A stretch of 64,000 bases of DNA from Bradyrhizobium barranii subsp. apii (GCF_011516635.5 NZ_CP096255.1:6012501-6076500); one strand, 5' to 3'; shown: positions 18,760 through 28,839, numbered from the stretch's first letter. Numbers and translations are program-made. The notes: a model not told the origin generated them from the letters alone.

Positions 18760-19491
18760 ATGGCAGACCGCCTCAAGGGAAAGCGCGCCGTCGTCACGGC
18801 TGCAGCGGCAGGCATCGGGCGCGCATGCGCCATCGCATTCGCGCGTGAAGGCGCAACCGTCATCGCCACCGACATCAACGAGGCCGGCATCGCGGGCCTG
18901 ACCAAGGAAGGCATCGCCGAGGTCGCCAAGCTCGACGTCCGCAACACCGCCGACGTCAACGCCTTCGCCAAGCGCATCGGCAAGATCGACATCCTGCTCA
19001 ACGCGGCGGGCTTCGTGCATCACGGCACCATCCTGGAGTGCTCGGAAGAGGATTTTGACTTCTCGTTCGACCTCAACGTCAAGTCGATGCACCGGACCAT
19101 CCGGGCGTTCCTGCCCGAGATGCTGGCGGGCGGCGGCGGCAGCATCGTCAACATCTCGTCCTGCGCCGCGCTGCGGCCACCGGCCAACCGCTACGTCTAC
19201 AGCGCGTCGAAGGCCGCGGTGTCGCTGCTGACGCGCGCGGTCGCGCTCGACTTCATCACCAAGGGCATCCGCTGCAACAGCATCTGCCCCGGCACCGTCG
19301 AGACGCCCTCGATGCTCGACCGCGCCGCCGCGCAGGGACCGCAGGGCAAGGAGATGTTCGTCTCCCGCCAGAAGATGGGCCGGCTCGGCACCGCCGACGA
19401 AATCGCATCCATGGCGGTCTATCTCGGCAGCGACGAAAGCGCATTCACCACCGGCGTCGACCTTGTCGTCGACGGCGGCTACATGCTCTGA
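18760..19491 (+). CDS. SDR dehydrogenase, 2-keto-3-deoxy-sugar-acid dehydrogenase-like
   Basis: A classical 243-residue SDR: cofactor loop TAAAAGIGRA, catalytic Ser in NISSCA, YSASK as YxxxK, and C-terminal GVDLVVDGGYML. The GFVHHGTIL stretch and overall sequence resemble 2-keto-3-deoxy-L-fuconate dehydrogenases, which oxidise the dehydratase product in the non-phosphorylating L-fucose-type pathway. It follows the dehydratase and probably acts next. Other keto-sugar substrates remain possible. Confidence 0.85.
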   Translation: MADRLKGKRAVVTAAAAGIGRACAIAFAREGATVIATDINEAGIAGLTKEGIAEVAKLDVRNTADVNAFAKRIGKIDILLNAAGFVHHGTILECSEEDFDFSFDLNVKSMHRTIRAFLPEMLAGGGGSIVNISSCAALRPPANRYVYSASKAAVSLLTRAVALDFITKGIRCNSICPGTVETPSMLDRAAAQGPQGKEMFVSRQKMGRLGTADEIASMAVYLGSDESAFTTGVDLVVDGGYML

Positions 19492-19494
19492 TCG

Positions 19495-19592
19495 CTCCTC
19501 ATCCCGAGGAGGCGCGACAACGCCCTCTCGAGGGATGGGCCACGGGCTTATGGTTCGAGACGCGCGCAAGTGCGCGCTCCTCACCATGAGGG
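19495..19592. repeat. Intergenic hairpin repeat (CTCATCCCGAGGAG type)
   Basis: Contains CTCCTCATCCCGAGGAG at the left and CTCCTCACCATGAGGG at the right with an inner GCGCGCAAGTGCGCGC hairpin, plus the GATGGGCCACGGGCTTATGGTTCGAGACG core. This is a recognisable dispersed repeat of rhizobial genomes. It occupies the whole gap between the two SDR genes. Confidence 0.7.
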
Positions 19593-19611
19593 ATAGACAA
19601 GGGAGTTCTCG

Positions 19612-20358
19612 ATGAACAAGATCGATCTCAACGGCCGCATTGCCGTCGTCACCGGCGGCGCGCAGGGCTTTGGCCGTGCCATCACCCGGCGTTTCATCGA
19701 CTCCGGCGCCAAGGTCGCGATCTGGGATTTCGACTCGGCTCTTGCCGAGAAGACCGCGAATGAAGTCGGCGGCGAGACAAAAGTCTTCAAGGTCGACGTC
19801 ACCGACCCCGCCGCCGTCGAGCAGGCGCGCGATGCGACGCTTGCCGCCTTCGGCAAGATCGACATCCTCGTCAACAATGCCGGCATCGCCGGCGTCAACA
19901 AGCCGGTCTGGGAGACCGATCTCGAGGAGTGGCGCAAGGTCCTGCGCATCAATCTCGACGGCCCTTTCATCGTCTGCAAGGCGATCGTGCCGACGATGCT
20001 CAAGCAGAAGTACGGGCGGATCGTGAACATCGCCTCGATCGCCGGCAAGGAAGGCAATCCCAACGCCTCGCATTATTCGGCCTCCAAGGCCGGACTGATT
20101 GCGCTGACGAAATCGCTCGGCAAGGAATTGGCGGCACATGACATCCTCGTGAATGCGGTGACGCCGGCCGCGGCGAAGACCGCGATCTTCGACCAGATGA
20201 CGCAGCAGCATATCGACTTCATGCTGTCGAAAATCCCGAAGGCGCGCTTCGTGCTGGTGGAAGAGCTCGCCGCGATGGTGAGCTGGCTCGCATCCCAAGA
20301 TTGTGCCTTCTCCACCGGCGCGGTGTTTGATATTTCCGGCGGACGGGCGACCTACTGA
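19612..20358 (+). CDS. SDR dehydrogenase (sugar dehydrogenase-like)
   Basis: A 248-residue classical SDR: TGGAQGFGRA cofactor loop, VNNAG, NIASIAG with the catalytic Ser, YSASK, and C-terminal GAVFDISGGRATY. In this context it is the best candidate for the first step, oxidation of the free sugar to its lactone or of a related polyol. No SMP-30-type lactonase gene is visible nearby. It could equally be a 3-ketoacyl reductase-like enzyme with another role. Confidence 0.85.
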   Translation: MNKIDLNGRIAVVTGGAQGFGRAITRRFIDSGAKVAIWDFDSALAEKTANEVGGETKVFKVDVTDPAAVEQARDATLAAFGKIDILVNNAGIAGVNKPVWETDLEEWRKVLRINLDGPFIVCKAIVPTMLKQKYGRIVNIASIAGKEGNPNASHYSASKAGLIALTKSLGKELAAHDILVNAVTPAAAKTAIFDQMTQQHIDFMLSKIPKARFVLVEELAAMVSWLASQDCAFSTGAVFDISGGRATY

Positions 20359-20388
20359 AGCTTTGGCCGCCCCTGGAAGGGGCGGACC

Positions 20389-21561
20389 ATGCGGCTTGGA
20401 CGTCGGGATTTTGGGCGTCGGGATTTCGTGAAGCTCGCAGCGGGCGCAGGCGCGCTTCCGTTGCTGTCGCGTGTTGCGCCCGCGCAACAGGCGCCCAGCC
20501 CGCCGAGCATCCGTCCGCCCTCGCCGGCCGAACGCGGCGCCATGGCGCGGCTCGCACGCAGCTTCATGGACAAATACGACGTGCCCGCGCTGTCCTTTGC
20601 GATCGGCTATGCCGGCACTGTTGTCCACGAGGACGCCTTCGGTCTTGCCGATCGCGAGCGGAACGAGACCGTGACGCCGCGACATCTGTTCCGGATCGCC
20701 AGTGTCAGCAAGATGATCACCTCGGTCACGATCTTCCGCCTGATCGAGGAGAACCGCCTCAAGCTCACGGATCGCGTGTTCGGCCCCGGTGCGCTGCTCG
20801 GCACCGATTACGGGTCACCGCCCTACTCTGCCGGCATCGACCAGATCACGCTCGAGCATCTGCTGACGCACGCTGCCGGCGGCTGGAGCAATGACAACCG
20901 CGATCCCATGTTCACGCATCCGCGGATGGATCATGCCGAGCTGATCGCCTGGACGCTCGCCAACCGGCCGCTGGACCGGCCTCCGGGCCAGCACTACGCC
21001 TATTCCAAGTTCGGCTATTGCGTTCTGGGCCGCGTGATCGAGAAGCTCACCGGCCAGGCCTATGCCGAGCACGTCCGCACCGAGGTGCTGACGCGCTGCA
21101 GTGTCACCGACATGACCATCGCCGGTAATACCCGCGACCAGCGTCAGGCCGGCGAAGTCGCCTATTACGGTCAGGGTGAAAGTCCGTATGAGATGAAGGT
21201 GAGGCGGATGGATTCCCATGGCGGCTGGATCGCGACGCCGGCGGATCTCGTCCAGTTCCTGATGCATGTCGACGGCTACACGAGACCGGCGAACATCCTG
21301 CGGCCGCGCACCATCGAGGTCATGACCACCGCACCCAGTTACAGCCCGAACTACGCCAAAGGCTTCTGTGTCAACAAATTCGACAATTGGTGGCACAATG
21401 GCAGCCTGCCGGGCACGAGCACGATTGCCGTGCGCACCCATGGCGGCTTCTGCTGGGCCGCCTTCACCAACACCAGACGCGGGAATTCCAACATGGATGG
21501 CGATCTCGACAATCTCAACTGGAGCATGGCGCGCCAGGTCGGCGAATGGCGGGTGGCCTGA
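20389..21561 (+). CDS. Class C beta-lactamase-like serine hydrolase (Tat signal)
   Basis: A 390-residue protein of the penicillin-binding-protein/esterase fold. A twin-arginine signal (GRRDFVKLAAGAGAL) implies Tat export. The nucleophile motif SVSK (SxxK), YSKFGY (YSK in place of the usual YSN) and HNGSLPG (HxG) mark the active site. It is likely a periplasmic esterase or peptidase rather than a true beta-lactamase. It starts 30 nt after the SDR gene but has no clear pathway link. Confidence 0.85.
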   Translation: MRLGRRDFGRRDFVKLAAGAGALPLLSRVAPAQQAPSPPSIRPPSPAERGAMARLARSFMDKYDVPALSFAIGYAGTVVHEDAFGLADRERNETVTPRHLFRIASVSKMITSVTIFRLIEENRLKLTDRVFGPGALLGTDYGSPPYSAGIDQITLEHLLTHAAGGWSNDNRDPMFTHPRMDHAELIAWTLANRPLDRPPGQHYAYSKFGYCVLGRVIEKLTGQAYAEHVRTEVLTRCSVTDMTIAGNTRDQRQAGEVAYYGQGESPYEMKVRRMDSHGGWIATPADLVQFLMHVDGYTRPANILRPRTIEVMTTAPSYSPNYAKGFCVNKFDNWWHNGSLPGTSTIAVRTHGGFCWAAFTNTRRGNSNMDGDLDNLNWSMARQVGEWRVA

Positions 21562-21564
21562 GCC

Positions 21565-21957
21565 ATGATCCGGGAAGGTGGATGCCTGTGCGGCGCGGTG
21601 CGGTTCAAGGCGGAGGGTGAGCCGCTCAACGTCCGCATCTGCCATTGCCGCCTGTGCCAGAAGGCGATGGGCTCGCCCTACTTCGCCCGCGCGCAATTCG
21701 ATCAACGCGCGCTGACCGTCGAGGGCGACATCGAGCGTTATGCCTCGTCCGAGAACATCGACCGCGTGTTCTGCAAGCGCTGCGGCACGCGCCTGTTCTC
21801 CTGGCGGCGCAACGGCACGCTGGCGGGCGTCTCGCTCACGACCTTCGACGATCGCAACGCCTTCGCGCCGACCGAGCACATCTGGGTCTCGGAGAAGGTC
21901 GCATGGCTGAAGCTCGACGACGGCCTGACGCAATATCAGGGCACCATCCCGGCGTGA
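21565..21957 (+). CDS. GFA (glutathione-dependent formaldehyde-activating-like) family protein
   Basis: A 130-residue CENP-V/GFA-domain protein with zinc-binding Cys in GGCLCGAVRF, ICHCRLCQK and CKRCGTRLF. It starts 3 nt after the serine hydrolase stop, so the two are probably co-transcribed. Family members are named after a glutathione-formaldehyde enzyme, but most have no proven activity, and none can be assigned here. Confidence 0.88.
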   Translation: MIREGGCLCGAVRFKAEGEPLNVRICHCRLCQKAMGSPYFARAQFDQRALTVEGDIERYASSENIDRVFCKRCGTRLFSWRRNGTLAGVSLTTFDDRNAFAPTEHIWVSEKVAWLKLDDGLTQYQGTIPA

Positions 21958-21959
21958 CG

Positions 21960-22898
21960 TCAGGCTTGCCCTGACGCAGGCACTCTCGCCGCCTGAGCGC
22001 GCCGTCCCGTCGTCGTCGCGATCCAGATCCCGGCAAACACCGCGACAATGCCGGCCGCCAGATTCCAGCGCAGCGGTTCGTTCAGCAGCCAGGCGCCGAC
22101 CAGCGATGCCGTGATCGGGTTGACCGAGATCGCGACGCGCGTCGGCGTGGTCCGCTCCAGCGCGAAGGCCCAGAGATAGAAGGTCAGCGCCGCGCCAACG
22201 GCGCCGAGATAGAAAGCCGCCAGCCATTGCGGCGCGCCGAAGCCGGCGACCGGCGCAAAACTGCCGCGGACATAAGAGAGCAGGATGAGGCAGGCTGCGC
22301 CGGCCGCCATGCTCATGGTCGTGAAGGCGATCGGGCTGGAGCGCCGGATCAGCGGCTTCGACCAGATGCCGTACAGCGCCATGCACAGCGCAGCCGCCAT
22401 CATCAGGAGATCGCCGCGCCAGGCGCCGGATGGTGCCGAGGTCAGGTCGGAGAGCAGCGCGACGGCAACGCCAAATGTCGCAATCGCGACACCGATCGAT
22501 TTGCGCCAGCTCAGGGCTTCGGCGCCGAGCGCGGCGCCGATCACGAGCGACAACAGCGGAAGTGTCGACAAGGCGAGCGCGCCGCGCGCGGCGGTCGTGA
22601 AGATCAGCGATGCGTTGAACAGGATCGGAAACAGCGCGAAGAACAGGATGCCGAGCCCGGTCGCGGCGGCCCAGTCCCCTCGCCCCGGCCAGCGGTCACC
22701 GCGGAGCAGCGTGAGGGGCAGCAGCAGCAAGAAGCCGATGCCGAACCGGAACGAGCCGATCGCGAGCGGATCGAGGCTGCTCACGAGATAGCGCGTGGCA
22801 CCGATCGAGGTGCCGCCGAGGCCGCTCGACAGCACCGCGGCCAGAACGCCGGAGATTTCGCCCACACTCCCTCCCTTGACGAGCCCTGAACGCAGCAT
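21960..22898 (-). CDS. EamA/DMT-family exporter
   Basis: An inner-membrane protein of about 300 residues with ten hydrophobic helices in two EamA repeats (GVLAAVLSSGLGGTS..., GDLLMMAAALCMALYGIWSK...). It likely exports a metabolite or amino acid. ATG 22898 and GTG 22865 are both possible starts; the GTG has a strong AGGGAGGG just upstream. The frame stays open to 23777 but that part is antisense to the LysR gene. Divergent from that LysR gene, which probably controls it. Confidence 0.88.
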   Translation of the reverse strand: MLRSGLVKGGSVGEISGVLAAVLSSGLGGTSIGATRYLVSSLDPLAIGSFRFGIGFLLLLPLTLLRGDRWPGRGDWAAATGLGILFFALFPILFNASLIFTTAARGALALSTLPLLSLVIGAALGAEALSWRKSIGVAIATFGVAVALLSDLTSAPSGAWRGDLLMMAAALCMALYGIWSKPLIRRSSPIAFTTMSMAAGAACLILLSYVRGSFAPVAGFGAPQWLAAFYLGAVGAALTFYLWAFALERTTPTRVAISVNPITASLVGAWLLNEPLRWNLAAGIVAVFAGIWIATTTGRRAQAARVPASGQA

Positions 22899-22955
22899 AC
22901 GAGGCGCGCCGAAACAGGGAATGGAGTTTCCGTCATGCTGGGATAAGTTTTCGTC

Positions 22956-23822
22956 ATGACCACGCCTGTTCTCGACCCCGATCTGCTGAAGGCATTTCTC
23001 GCCGTCGCCGAGCATCGCTCGTTCACGCGCGCAGCCCGATTGCTCAACCGGACCCAGTCGGCGGTCAGCGTCCAGATCAGGCGCCTGGAGGAGCGGATCG
23101 GCACCAAGCTGTTTCAGCGCACCAGGGCCGGCGTCGCGCTGACCGCGGCGGGCGAAGAACTCCTCGTTTATGCGACACGGCTTCTCGACCTCAATGCAGA
23201 GGCGATCGATGTGCTCCGCGCACGCAAGCGCGACGCCGTGGTCCGGCTCGGCGTGATGGACGATTACGGTACGATCGTCATTCCGCCCTTGCTGGCGCAT
23301 TTTGCCAAAAGCCATCCGGAGATCCGGGTCGAGATCGAGACCGGCCTGACCGCGACGATGCCGGCCCGGCTCGGCGAGGCCTATGACCTCGTCATCGCCA
23401 TGCATCCGGAAGGACGCGGCGATGGCGTGCTGCTGCGGCGCGAGCAGGCGGTCTGGGCTGCGGCCAGGACGTATCGGGCCGAAGCACAGGACACGCTGCC
23501 CGTCGCGCTCTACCCGCCGGGCTGCCTGTTCCGGCAATGGGCCGCGGAGGCCCTCGATGCCGCAGGCCGGCCGTGGCGCCTCGCCTATGTCAGCCGCACC
23601 CTTGCGGCGGTGGAAGCGATCGCAGCGGAGGGCCTCGCCATCACCGTCGTGAAGGCCGGCACCCTGCCGCCTCGCCTGCGCGTCCTGTCGGACGGCCTGC
23701 CGCCACTGCCGCCCGCCGACATCCGCCTGCACCGCGCGCGCAACCTGTCGCAGCCGGCGGCGCTGCTGGCGGATCATTTACGGCTTGGGATTTCGGAACC
23801 CGCGTCCCATATCCTGACCTGA
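22956..23822 (+). CDS. LysR-family transcriptional regulator
   Basis: A 288-residue LTTR: N-terminal helix-turn-helix (LLKAFLAVAEHRSFTRAARLLNRTQSAVSVQIRRLE) and a two-lobed effector domain beginning near residue 90 (VRLGVMDDYG). It is divergent from the EamA exporter with a gap of about 60-90 nt, the classic arrangement in which the LTTR controls its neighbour. The effector is unknown. Confidence 0.92.
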   Translation: MTTPVLDPDLLKAFLAVAEHRSFTRAARLLNRTQSAVSVQIRRLEERIGTKLFQRTRAGVALTAAGEELLVYATRLLDLNAEAIDVLRARKRDAVVRLGVMDDYGTIVIPPLLAHFAKSHPEIRVEIETGLTATMPARLGEAYDLVIAMHPEGRGDGVLLRREQAVWAAARTYRAEAQDTLPVALYPPGCLFRQWAAEALDAAGRPWRLAYVSRTLAAVEAIAAEGLAITVVKAGTLPPRLRVLSDGLPPLPPADIRLHRARNLSQPAALLADHLRLGISEPASHILT

Positions 23823-23890
23823 CGCGTTGCCCCATCACCGGATCGGCCGGGTTGGCTGCAAGGCCGCAGGCAAACCGGGATAGACGAGCC

Positions 23891-24556
23891 GTGAACATTT
23901 CCTTCTATGACCTATCGGTGTGGGTGCTCCCGCTGGTGCTCGCCATCACCTTCCACGAGGCCGCGCACGCTTTCGTCGCGTACCGTCTCGGTGACAACAC
24001 GGCCTGGCAGCTCGGCCGCGTCAGCTTCAACCCTATCAAGCATATCGATCCGTTCGGCACCCTGATCCTGCCGGCGATGCTGCTGTTCGCGCACTCGCCG
24101 TTCCTATTCGGCTATGCCAAGCCGGTTCCCGTCAATTTCCGCAAGCTCAACCATCCCAGGCTCGACATGGTCTGGGTGGCCCTTGCCGGGCCCGCCACCA
24201 ACATCCTGCTGGCGCTCGCGGCGGCTCTTGCCCTCCATGCCGTGCCCTTTGCACCGGCCGGCTCGGCCCAGTGGATTTTCGACAACCTCAAGAACGCGCT
24301 GGTCATCAACGCGGTGCTGGCGGTGTTCAACATGATGCCGATCCCGCCGCTCGACGGCGGGCGCGTCGCGGTCGGGCTGTTGCCTCGGCTGGCCCGGCTC
24401 GAGCCATTCGGGATGCTGATCCTGATTGGTCTTCTGATCCTGCTGCCGCTCGCGGGCTCGCAGTTCGGTCTAAATCTTGATGTTATTTCAGGAATACTGC
24501 GGACGTTGACCGGTTATGTGATTCAGGCTGTTCTCTTCCTGACCGGCAACGCGTAG
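23891..24556 (+). CDS. Site-2 protease family (M50) membrane metalloprotease
   Basis: An integral membrane protein of about 221 residues. HEAAH near residues 22-26 gives the HExxH zinc motif within the first helix, and NMMPIPPLDGGR provides the third zinc ligand in the usual N-x-x-P-x-P-x-LDGG motif. The probable start is GTG 23891 (VNISFYDLSVW); the longer frame upstream is antisense-like and overlaps LysR. Family members cleave transmembrane substrates; no PDZ domain is present. Confidence 0.88.
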   Translation: MNISFYDLSVWVLPLVLAITFHEAAHAFVAYRLGDNTAWQLGRVSFNPIKHIDPFGTLILPAMLLFAHSPFLFGYAKPVPVNFRKLNHPRLDMVWVALAGPATNILLALAAALALHAVPFAPAGSAQWIFDNLKNALVINAVLAVFNMMPIPPLDGGRVAVGLLPRLARLEPFGMLILIGLLILLPLAGSQFGLNLDVISGILRTLTGYVIQAVLFLTGNA

Positions 24557-24600
24557 TTCAACAGAACACCCGAACATAAGCCGAAGGGCTCGAGGCCGAC

Positions 24601-25038
24601 TTGGTCAAAGCTGCCGATATGCTGATCGCGCGACGCGCGGACACCCGTGCCCGCGCCGATTTTGCCACCTGGAAGATGATGGCCAAGCTCAACGGGGCCT
24701 CCGCGCTGCCTGCCGAGGCGCAGGAGTTCCTCGCCAGCTACAAGAACCTGCTCGCGCAGATGAGCGAGGGCGAGGCCACCGAGGCCACGATCGGCGCGAT
24801 CTACAAGGCCTACTATGCCGAGATGGGTGGCGCGGGAACTCCGCCCGACGTCCGGACCCGTCCGCCCGAGCCGGCGGCGGACAATGTTACCGCTTTCCGC
24901 CGCCCGCCTCCGAAACCGGCGAAGACGGCCTCCTTTACGGCGGCGTTTAGCGGAGCCCAGAAACGGCCGCTCCCGGTGGCGCTGATCTTCGTCTGCCTGG
25001 TCGTGGTCTATGTCGGGATCCGGCTCTACTGGCGCTGA
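24601..25038 (+). CDS. Hypothetical protein with C-terminal membrane anchor
   Basis: A 145-residue protein with a helical N-terminal half (ARADFATWKMMAKLNG ... EFLASYKNLLAQM), a Pro-rich linker (RTRPPEPAADN ... RRPPPKP) and one C-terminal transmembrane helix (LPVALIFVCLVVVYVGIRLYW), so it is tail-anchored facing the cytoplasm. The start is TTG 24601 (GAGG 5 nt upstream) or ATG 24619. Its 3' end overlaps the convergent tonB gene by 13 bp. Function unknown. Confidence 0.7.
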   Translation: MVKAADMLIARRADTRARADFATWKMMAKLNGASALPAEAQEFLASYKNLLAQMSEGEATEATIGAIYKAYYAEMGGAGTPPDVRTRPPEPAADNVTAFRRPPPKPAKTASFTAAFSGAQKRPLPVALIFVCLVVVYVGIRLYWR

Positions 25039-25841
25039 GCCGATTTCTTCTTTTTCTTCTCGTCCGGCGGCGTGAAGATGATGTCGACGGTCCGCTCGAA
25101 CCGGTCTTCGGTCAGTCCGGCCGGGGGCTGCGGGATGGGATCGGACTTGCGGACAATCGAGAGCGCGGCCGCATCGTAGGCCACATCCCCTGACGACTCC
25201 ACGACGTCGACGGACAGCACATTGCCCCTGCGGTTGATCGCGAAGCTGACCTTCACCTTCTGATTATTGGGCTGCTTGCCCTCCGGGTTGACCTTGTGGG
25301 CCGTGAGGTGCGCGCTGATCTTGCGATTCCAGTCGGTCGTAATCCTGAGGATGTCCTTGCCGAGGCCAAGCACCGGCGCCAGGGCCTTCTCGGCCTCGCG
25401 CGCGTCCTCGTCGAGGGTCTGCCGCGCCGTTGCAACCGACTGCGGCGAAGCCTCGGCAGCGGGTGTCTCGACCGCCGCGATCTTGGGATCCTCGTCCTGC
25501 GGCTTCTTCGAGATGTTTTCGGTGACGACCCGATCGGGATCGTCGACCTGTTGCGACTGGTCCTTTGGAAGCTCGGTTTCTTTGGTCTCGGCCTTTTGCT
25601 CGGGAAGCGCCTGCTGCTCCTGCATCGCTTCGCTGTCCGGTCCCGGCGGAAGGTCGGTCTCAGGCGCCTTGGGCGAGGCCATCTCGACGGCGAACTCCGC
25701 GCCGGACGCGCCCAGGCCATCGTCGTCGTCATCGGTCCGCAGATGGGCCAGGGCGAGCGCGGCCCCGCCCAGATGGAGCGCGAGCGCCGCCACCGCTGCC
25801 AAAATCCAGAGCTTCCGGGATGGTCTGACTTCGTCCGACAT
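25026..25841 (-). CDS. tonB: TonB energy transducer
   Basis: A 271-residue TonB: N-terminal anchor (LWILAAVAALALHLGGAALALAHL), a long acidic/Pro-Glu-Lys-rich periplasmic spacer, and a C-terminal TonB domain (KVKVSFAINRRGNVLSVDVVESSG ... IPQPPAGL). It couples the ExbBD proton motor to outer-membrane receptors. It originally began about 9 nt after exbD; an IS5 element of 932 bp now separates them. Its own ribosome binding region (AGAGG, within TTAGAGGCGCACG) is intact, but co-transcription with exbBD may be blocked. Confidence 0.9.
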   Translation of the reverse strand: MSDEVRPSRKLWILAAVAALALHLGGAALALAHLRTDDDDDGLGASGAEFAVEMASPKAPETDLPPGPDSEAMQEQQALPEQKAETKETELPKDQSQQVDDPDRVVTENISKKPQDEDPKIAAVETPAAEASPQSVATARQTLDEDAREAEKALAPVLGLGKDILRITTDWNRKISAHLTAHKVNPEGKQPNNQKVKVSFAINRRGNVLSVDVVESSGDVAYDAAALSIVRKSDPIPQPPAGLTEDRFERTVDIIFTPPDEKKKKKSAQRQ

Positions 25842-25854
25842 CGTGCGCCTCTAA

Positions 25855-26786
25855 GTGTCCGACCGAAAAATAAGTTGAGTGATATCAGCGAGTTCTGATT
25901 CCATCGGTGTTGCGAAGCATCAAAGGGATCGAGAATGTGGACTGATATCACCCGGGCACAGTTTGCCCGAGAGGAGCTGCGTTTGCCAAGCGACTTGACG
26001 GATGCGGAATGGGGCGTGCTGGAGAGGTTGCTTCCTGTGCGGGCCAAGCGCGGGCGGCGCCCGAAATGGAGCTATCGCGACATCGTCGAGGCAGTACTCT
26101 ATCTGCTGCGCGGCGGATTGCCGTGGCGCATGCTGCCGCCCACTCTGTTTCCACCAATGACCACGGTGCAGTACTATTTCTACCAATGGCGCGACAGCGG
26201 ATTGTGGCAATCGATCAACCACGCACTCCTGATGCTGGCGCGCGAGGCGATCGGCCGGGAGGCCTCGCCGACGGCCGGCGTGATCGACAGCCAATCGGTC
26301 AAGACCACGGAAAGTGGCGGCCCTCGCGGCTACGACGCGGGAAAGAAGATCAAGGGTCGAAAGCGCCACATCGTCACCGACACCCAAGGGCTCCTGGTCG
26401 GAGCGATCGTTCACGCTGCCGACGTCCAGGATCGTGACGGCACGCCAGATGTCCTGTGCAGCATTCGCTACCGCTTCCCCTGGCTGCGCCATATCTTCGC
26501 CGATGGCGGCTATGCCGGCGAAAAGCTCAAGGCGGTGCTGGAAAAGATCGGCCGGTGGACTGTCGAGATCATCAAGCGCTCCGATGCCGCACAGGGCTTC
26601 GAGGTGCTTCCGCGCCGCTGGGTGGTCGAACGAACCTTCGCCTGGCTCGGCCGCAACCGCAGATTGGCCAAGGACTTCGAGCGAACCATCGAAAGCGCAA
26701 CTGCCTGGCTCTTCCTCGCCTCTGTCCAACTCATGACAAGGCGCATCGCAGCGATAAAAACAGCAATGCAATTTTGAGTCAGGCTC
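25855..26786. mobile_element. IS5-family insertion element (932 bp) between exbD and tonB
   Basis: Imperfect terminal inverted repeats (left GTGTCCGACCGAAAAAT, right reversed GAGCCTGACTCAAAATT) flank one transposase gene. A 3-bp target duplication TAA (25852-25854 and 26787-26789) is seen, as in TNA-target IS5 members. The target is the exbD stop codon region: the element's last base recreates the TAG stop. It is oriented opposite to the iron operon. Confidence 0.88.
25935..26777 (+). CDS. IS5-family transposase
   Basis: A 280-residue DDE transposase in a single frame: N-terminal DUF4096-type domain (LPSDLTDAEWGVLERLLP), then DDE residues in VIDSQSVKT, FADGGYAGE and RRWVVERTFAWL. It fills the IS element and appears intact, so the element may still move. 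Confidence 0.93.
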   Translation: MWTDITRAQFAREELRLPSDLTDAEWGVLERLLPVRAKRGRRPKWSYRDIVEAVLYLLRGGLPWRMLPPTLFPPMTTVQYYFYQWRDSGLWQSINHALLMLAREAIGREASPTAGVIDSQSVKTTESGGPRGYDAGKKIKGRKRHIVTDTQGLLVGAIVHAADVQDRDGTPDVLCSIRYRFPWLRHIFADGGYAGEKLKAVLEKIGRWTVEIIKRSDAAQGFEVLPRRWVVERTFAWLGRNRRLAKDFERTIESATAWLFLASVQLMTRRIAAIKTAMQF

Positions 26787-27241
26787 TAAGGCTGACCGGC
26801 GCCTGCCACGGGCGCTCCGGGAGCGCCCTCCAGCGCGACCAGCTTCACCCGGGAATAGCCGCCTGAGCGCAAGAGCTCCATGACACTCATCAATTCGCCA
26901 TACGGCACCGAGCGATCGGCGCGCAGGAAGACATACTTGTCCTTGCTCATGTCGGACAGGCCGTCGAGGGTCCCGATCAACTCGGCGCGGTGGACCGGGT
27001 TTTCGCCGATCGCAAGCGTCAGATCGGGCTTGATGCTGAGATAGGTCGGCTTGTCCGGCTTCTTCTGCGGGGTCGCGCTCGAGGTCGGCAGATCGATCGG
27101 CAGGTCGACCGTGGAGAGCGGAGCTGCGACCATGAAGATGATCAGCAGCACCAGGATGACGTCGATGAACGGCGTGACGTTGATGTCATGCGTCTCGCCG
27201 AAATCGTCGTCGTCATCATTGTCTGCGAGCGAAACGCCCAT
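26786..27241 (-). CDS. exbD: ExbD biopolymer transport protein
   Basis: A 151-residue ExbD: acidic cytoplasmic start, one transmembrane helix carrying the proton-relay Asp (NVTPFIDVILVLLIIFMV) and a periplasmic domain. With ExbB it forms the proton-driven motor for TonB. It begins 3 nt after exbB. Its TAG stop is now completed by the terminal base of the IS5 element, so the protein sequence is unchanged. Confidence 0.93.
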   Translation of the reverse strand: MGVSLADNDDDDDFGETHDINVTPFIDVILVLLIIFMVAAPLSTVDLPIDLPTSSATPQKKPDKPTYLSIKPDLTLAIGENPVHRAELIGTLDGLSDMSKDKYVFLRADRSVPYGELMSVMELLRSGGYSRVKLVALEGAPGAPVAGAGQP

Positions 27242-27244
27242 GGT

Positions 27245-28149
<905 letters not shown>

Positions 28150-28153
<4 letters not shown>

Positions 28154-28839
28154 ACTTCGGCCCAGTAGCGAATGAGGTTGTGATAGATACCCGTCAATTT
28201 GACCGTTTCGGGATCGTCACGCCCGAGCCGTTCCACCAGCGCCTGTATCGCGGTGTCGAGGTCAAAGATCATGCTCCGGGCTTGATCGTCCCGTATCATG
28301 CTCTGAAGCCAGAAGAAAGACGCAACCCGCGTCCCCCTCGTCACCGGCGTGACGAGATGGAGGCTGGTCGAGGGATAGAGCACGCAGTCCCCGGCTTGCA
28401 ACTTCACTTCGTGCGAACCGTAGGTGTCCTCGATCACAAGTTCGCCACCGTCATACTCTTCCGGCTCGGCCAGGAACAGCGTGACCGACAGGTCCGTGCG
28501 GATGCGAAGGCCGGTCAGGCGGTCGCCGCGGATCGCATTGTCGACATGCAGCCCGAAATGATGGCCGCTGTTCGCCGCATAGCGGTTGAACAGCGGCGGG
28601 AAGATCTGCAGTGGGATCGCCGCTGCCAGGAAACGCGGGTTCGACGTCAACGCCGAGATGATGCGGTTGCCGAGCTTGCGCGCGACCTCGCTGTCAGGCG
28701 GCAACTGCTCATTGCGCTTGACCATTGCTGACTGCGCGCCCGCGGTGGAACGGCCGTCTTCCCATTCGCTGGCGTCCATGATGCGGCGGAATTCCGCCAC
28801 ATCATCCTTGCTCAGGACGCCGTCTATGCATGTCAGCAT
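28150..28839 (-). CDS. piuC: PiuC/YbiX-type Fe(II)/2-oxoglutarate dioxygenase
   Basis: A 229-residue PKHD-type hydroxylase. Iron ligands are His98 and Asp100 (HVD) and His161 (SLHLV), with Arg168 likely binding 2-oxoglutarate. Homologues are encoded beside TonB-dependent siderophore receptors and are iron-repressed; the substrate is unproven. It lies 20 nt after the receptor gene and overlaps exbB, fitting one iron-uptake operon. Confidence 0.9.

Noticed and set aside
18607..20685. 692-residue minus-strand frame across both SDR genes
   Set aside because: Covers two well-supported plus-strand genes and a repeat; composition is typical of a shadow frame.
22899..23777. N-terminal extension of the EamA exporter frame
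   Set aside because: This part is antisense to the LysR gene and does not resemble the exporter family; the real start is near 22865-22898.
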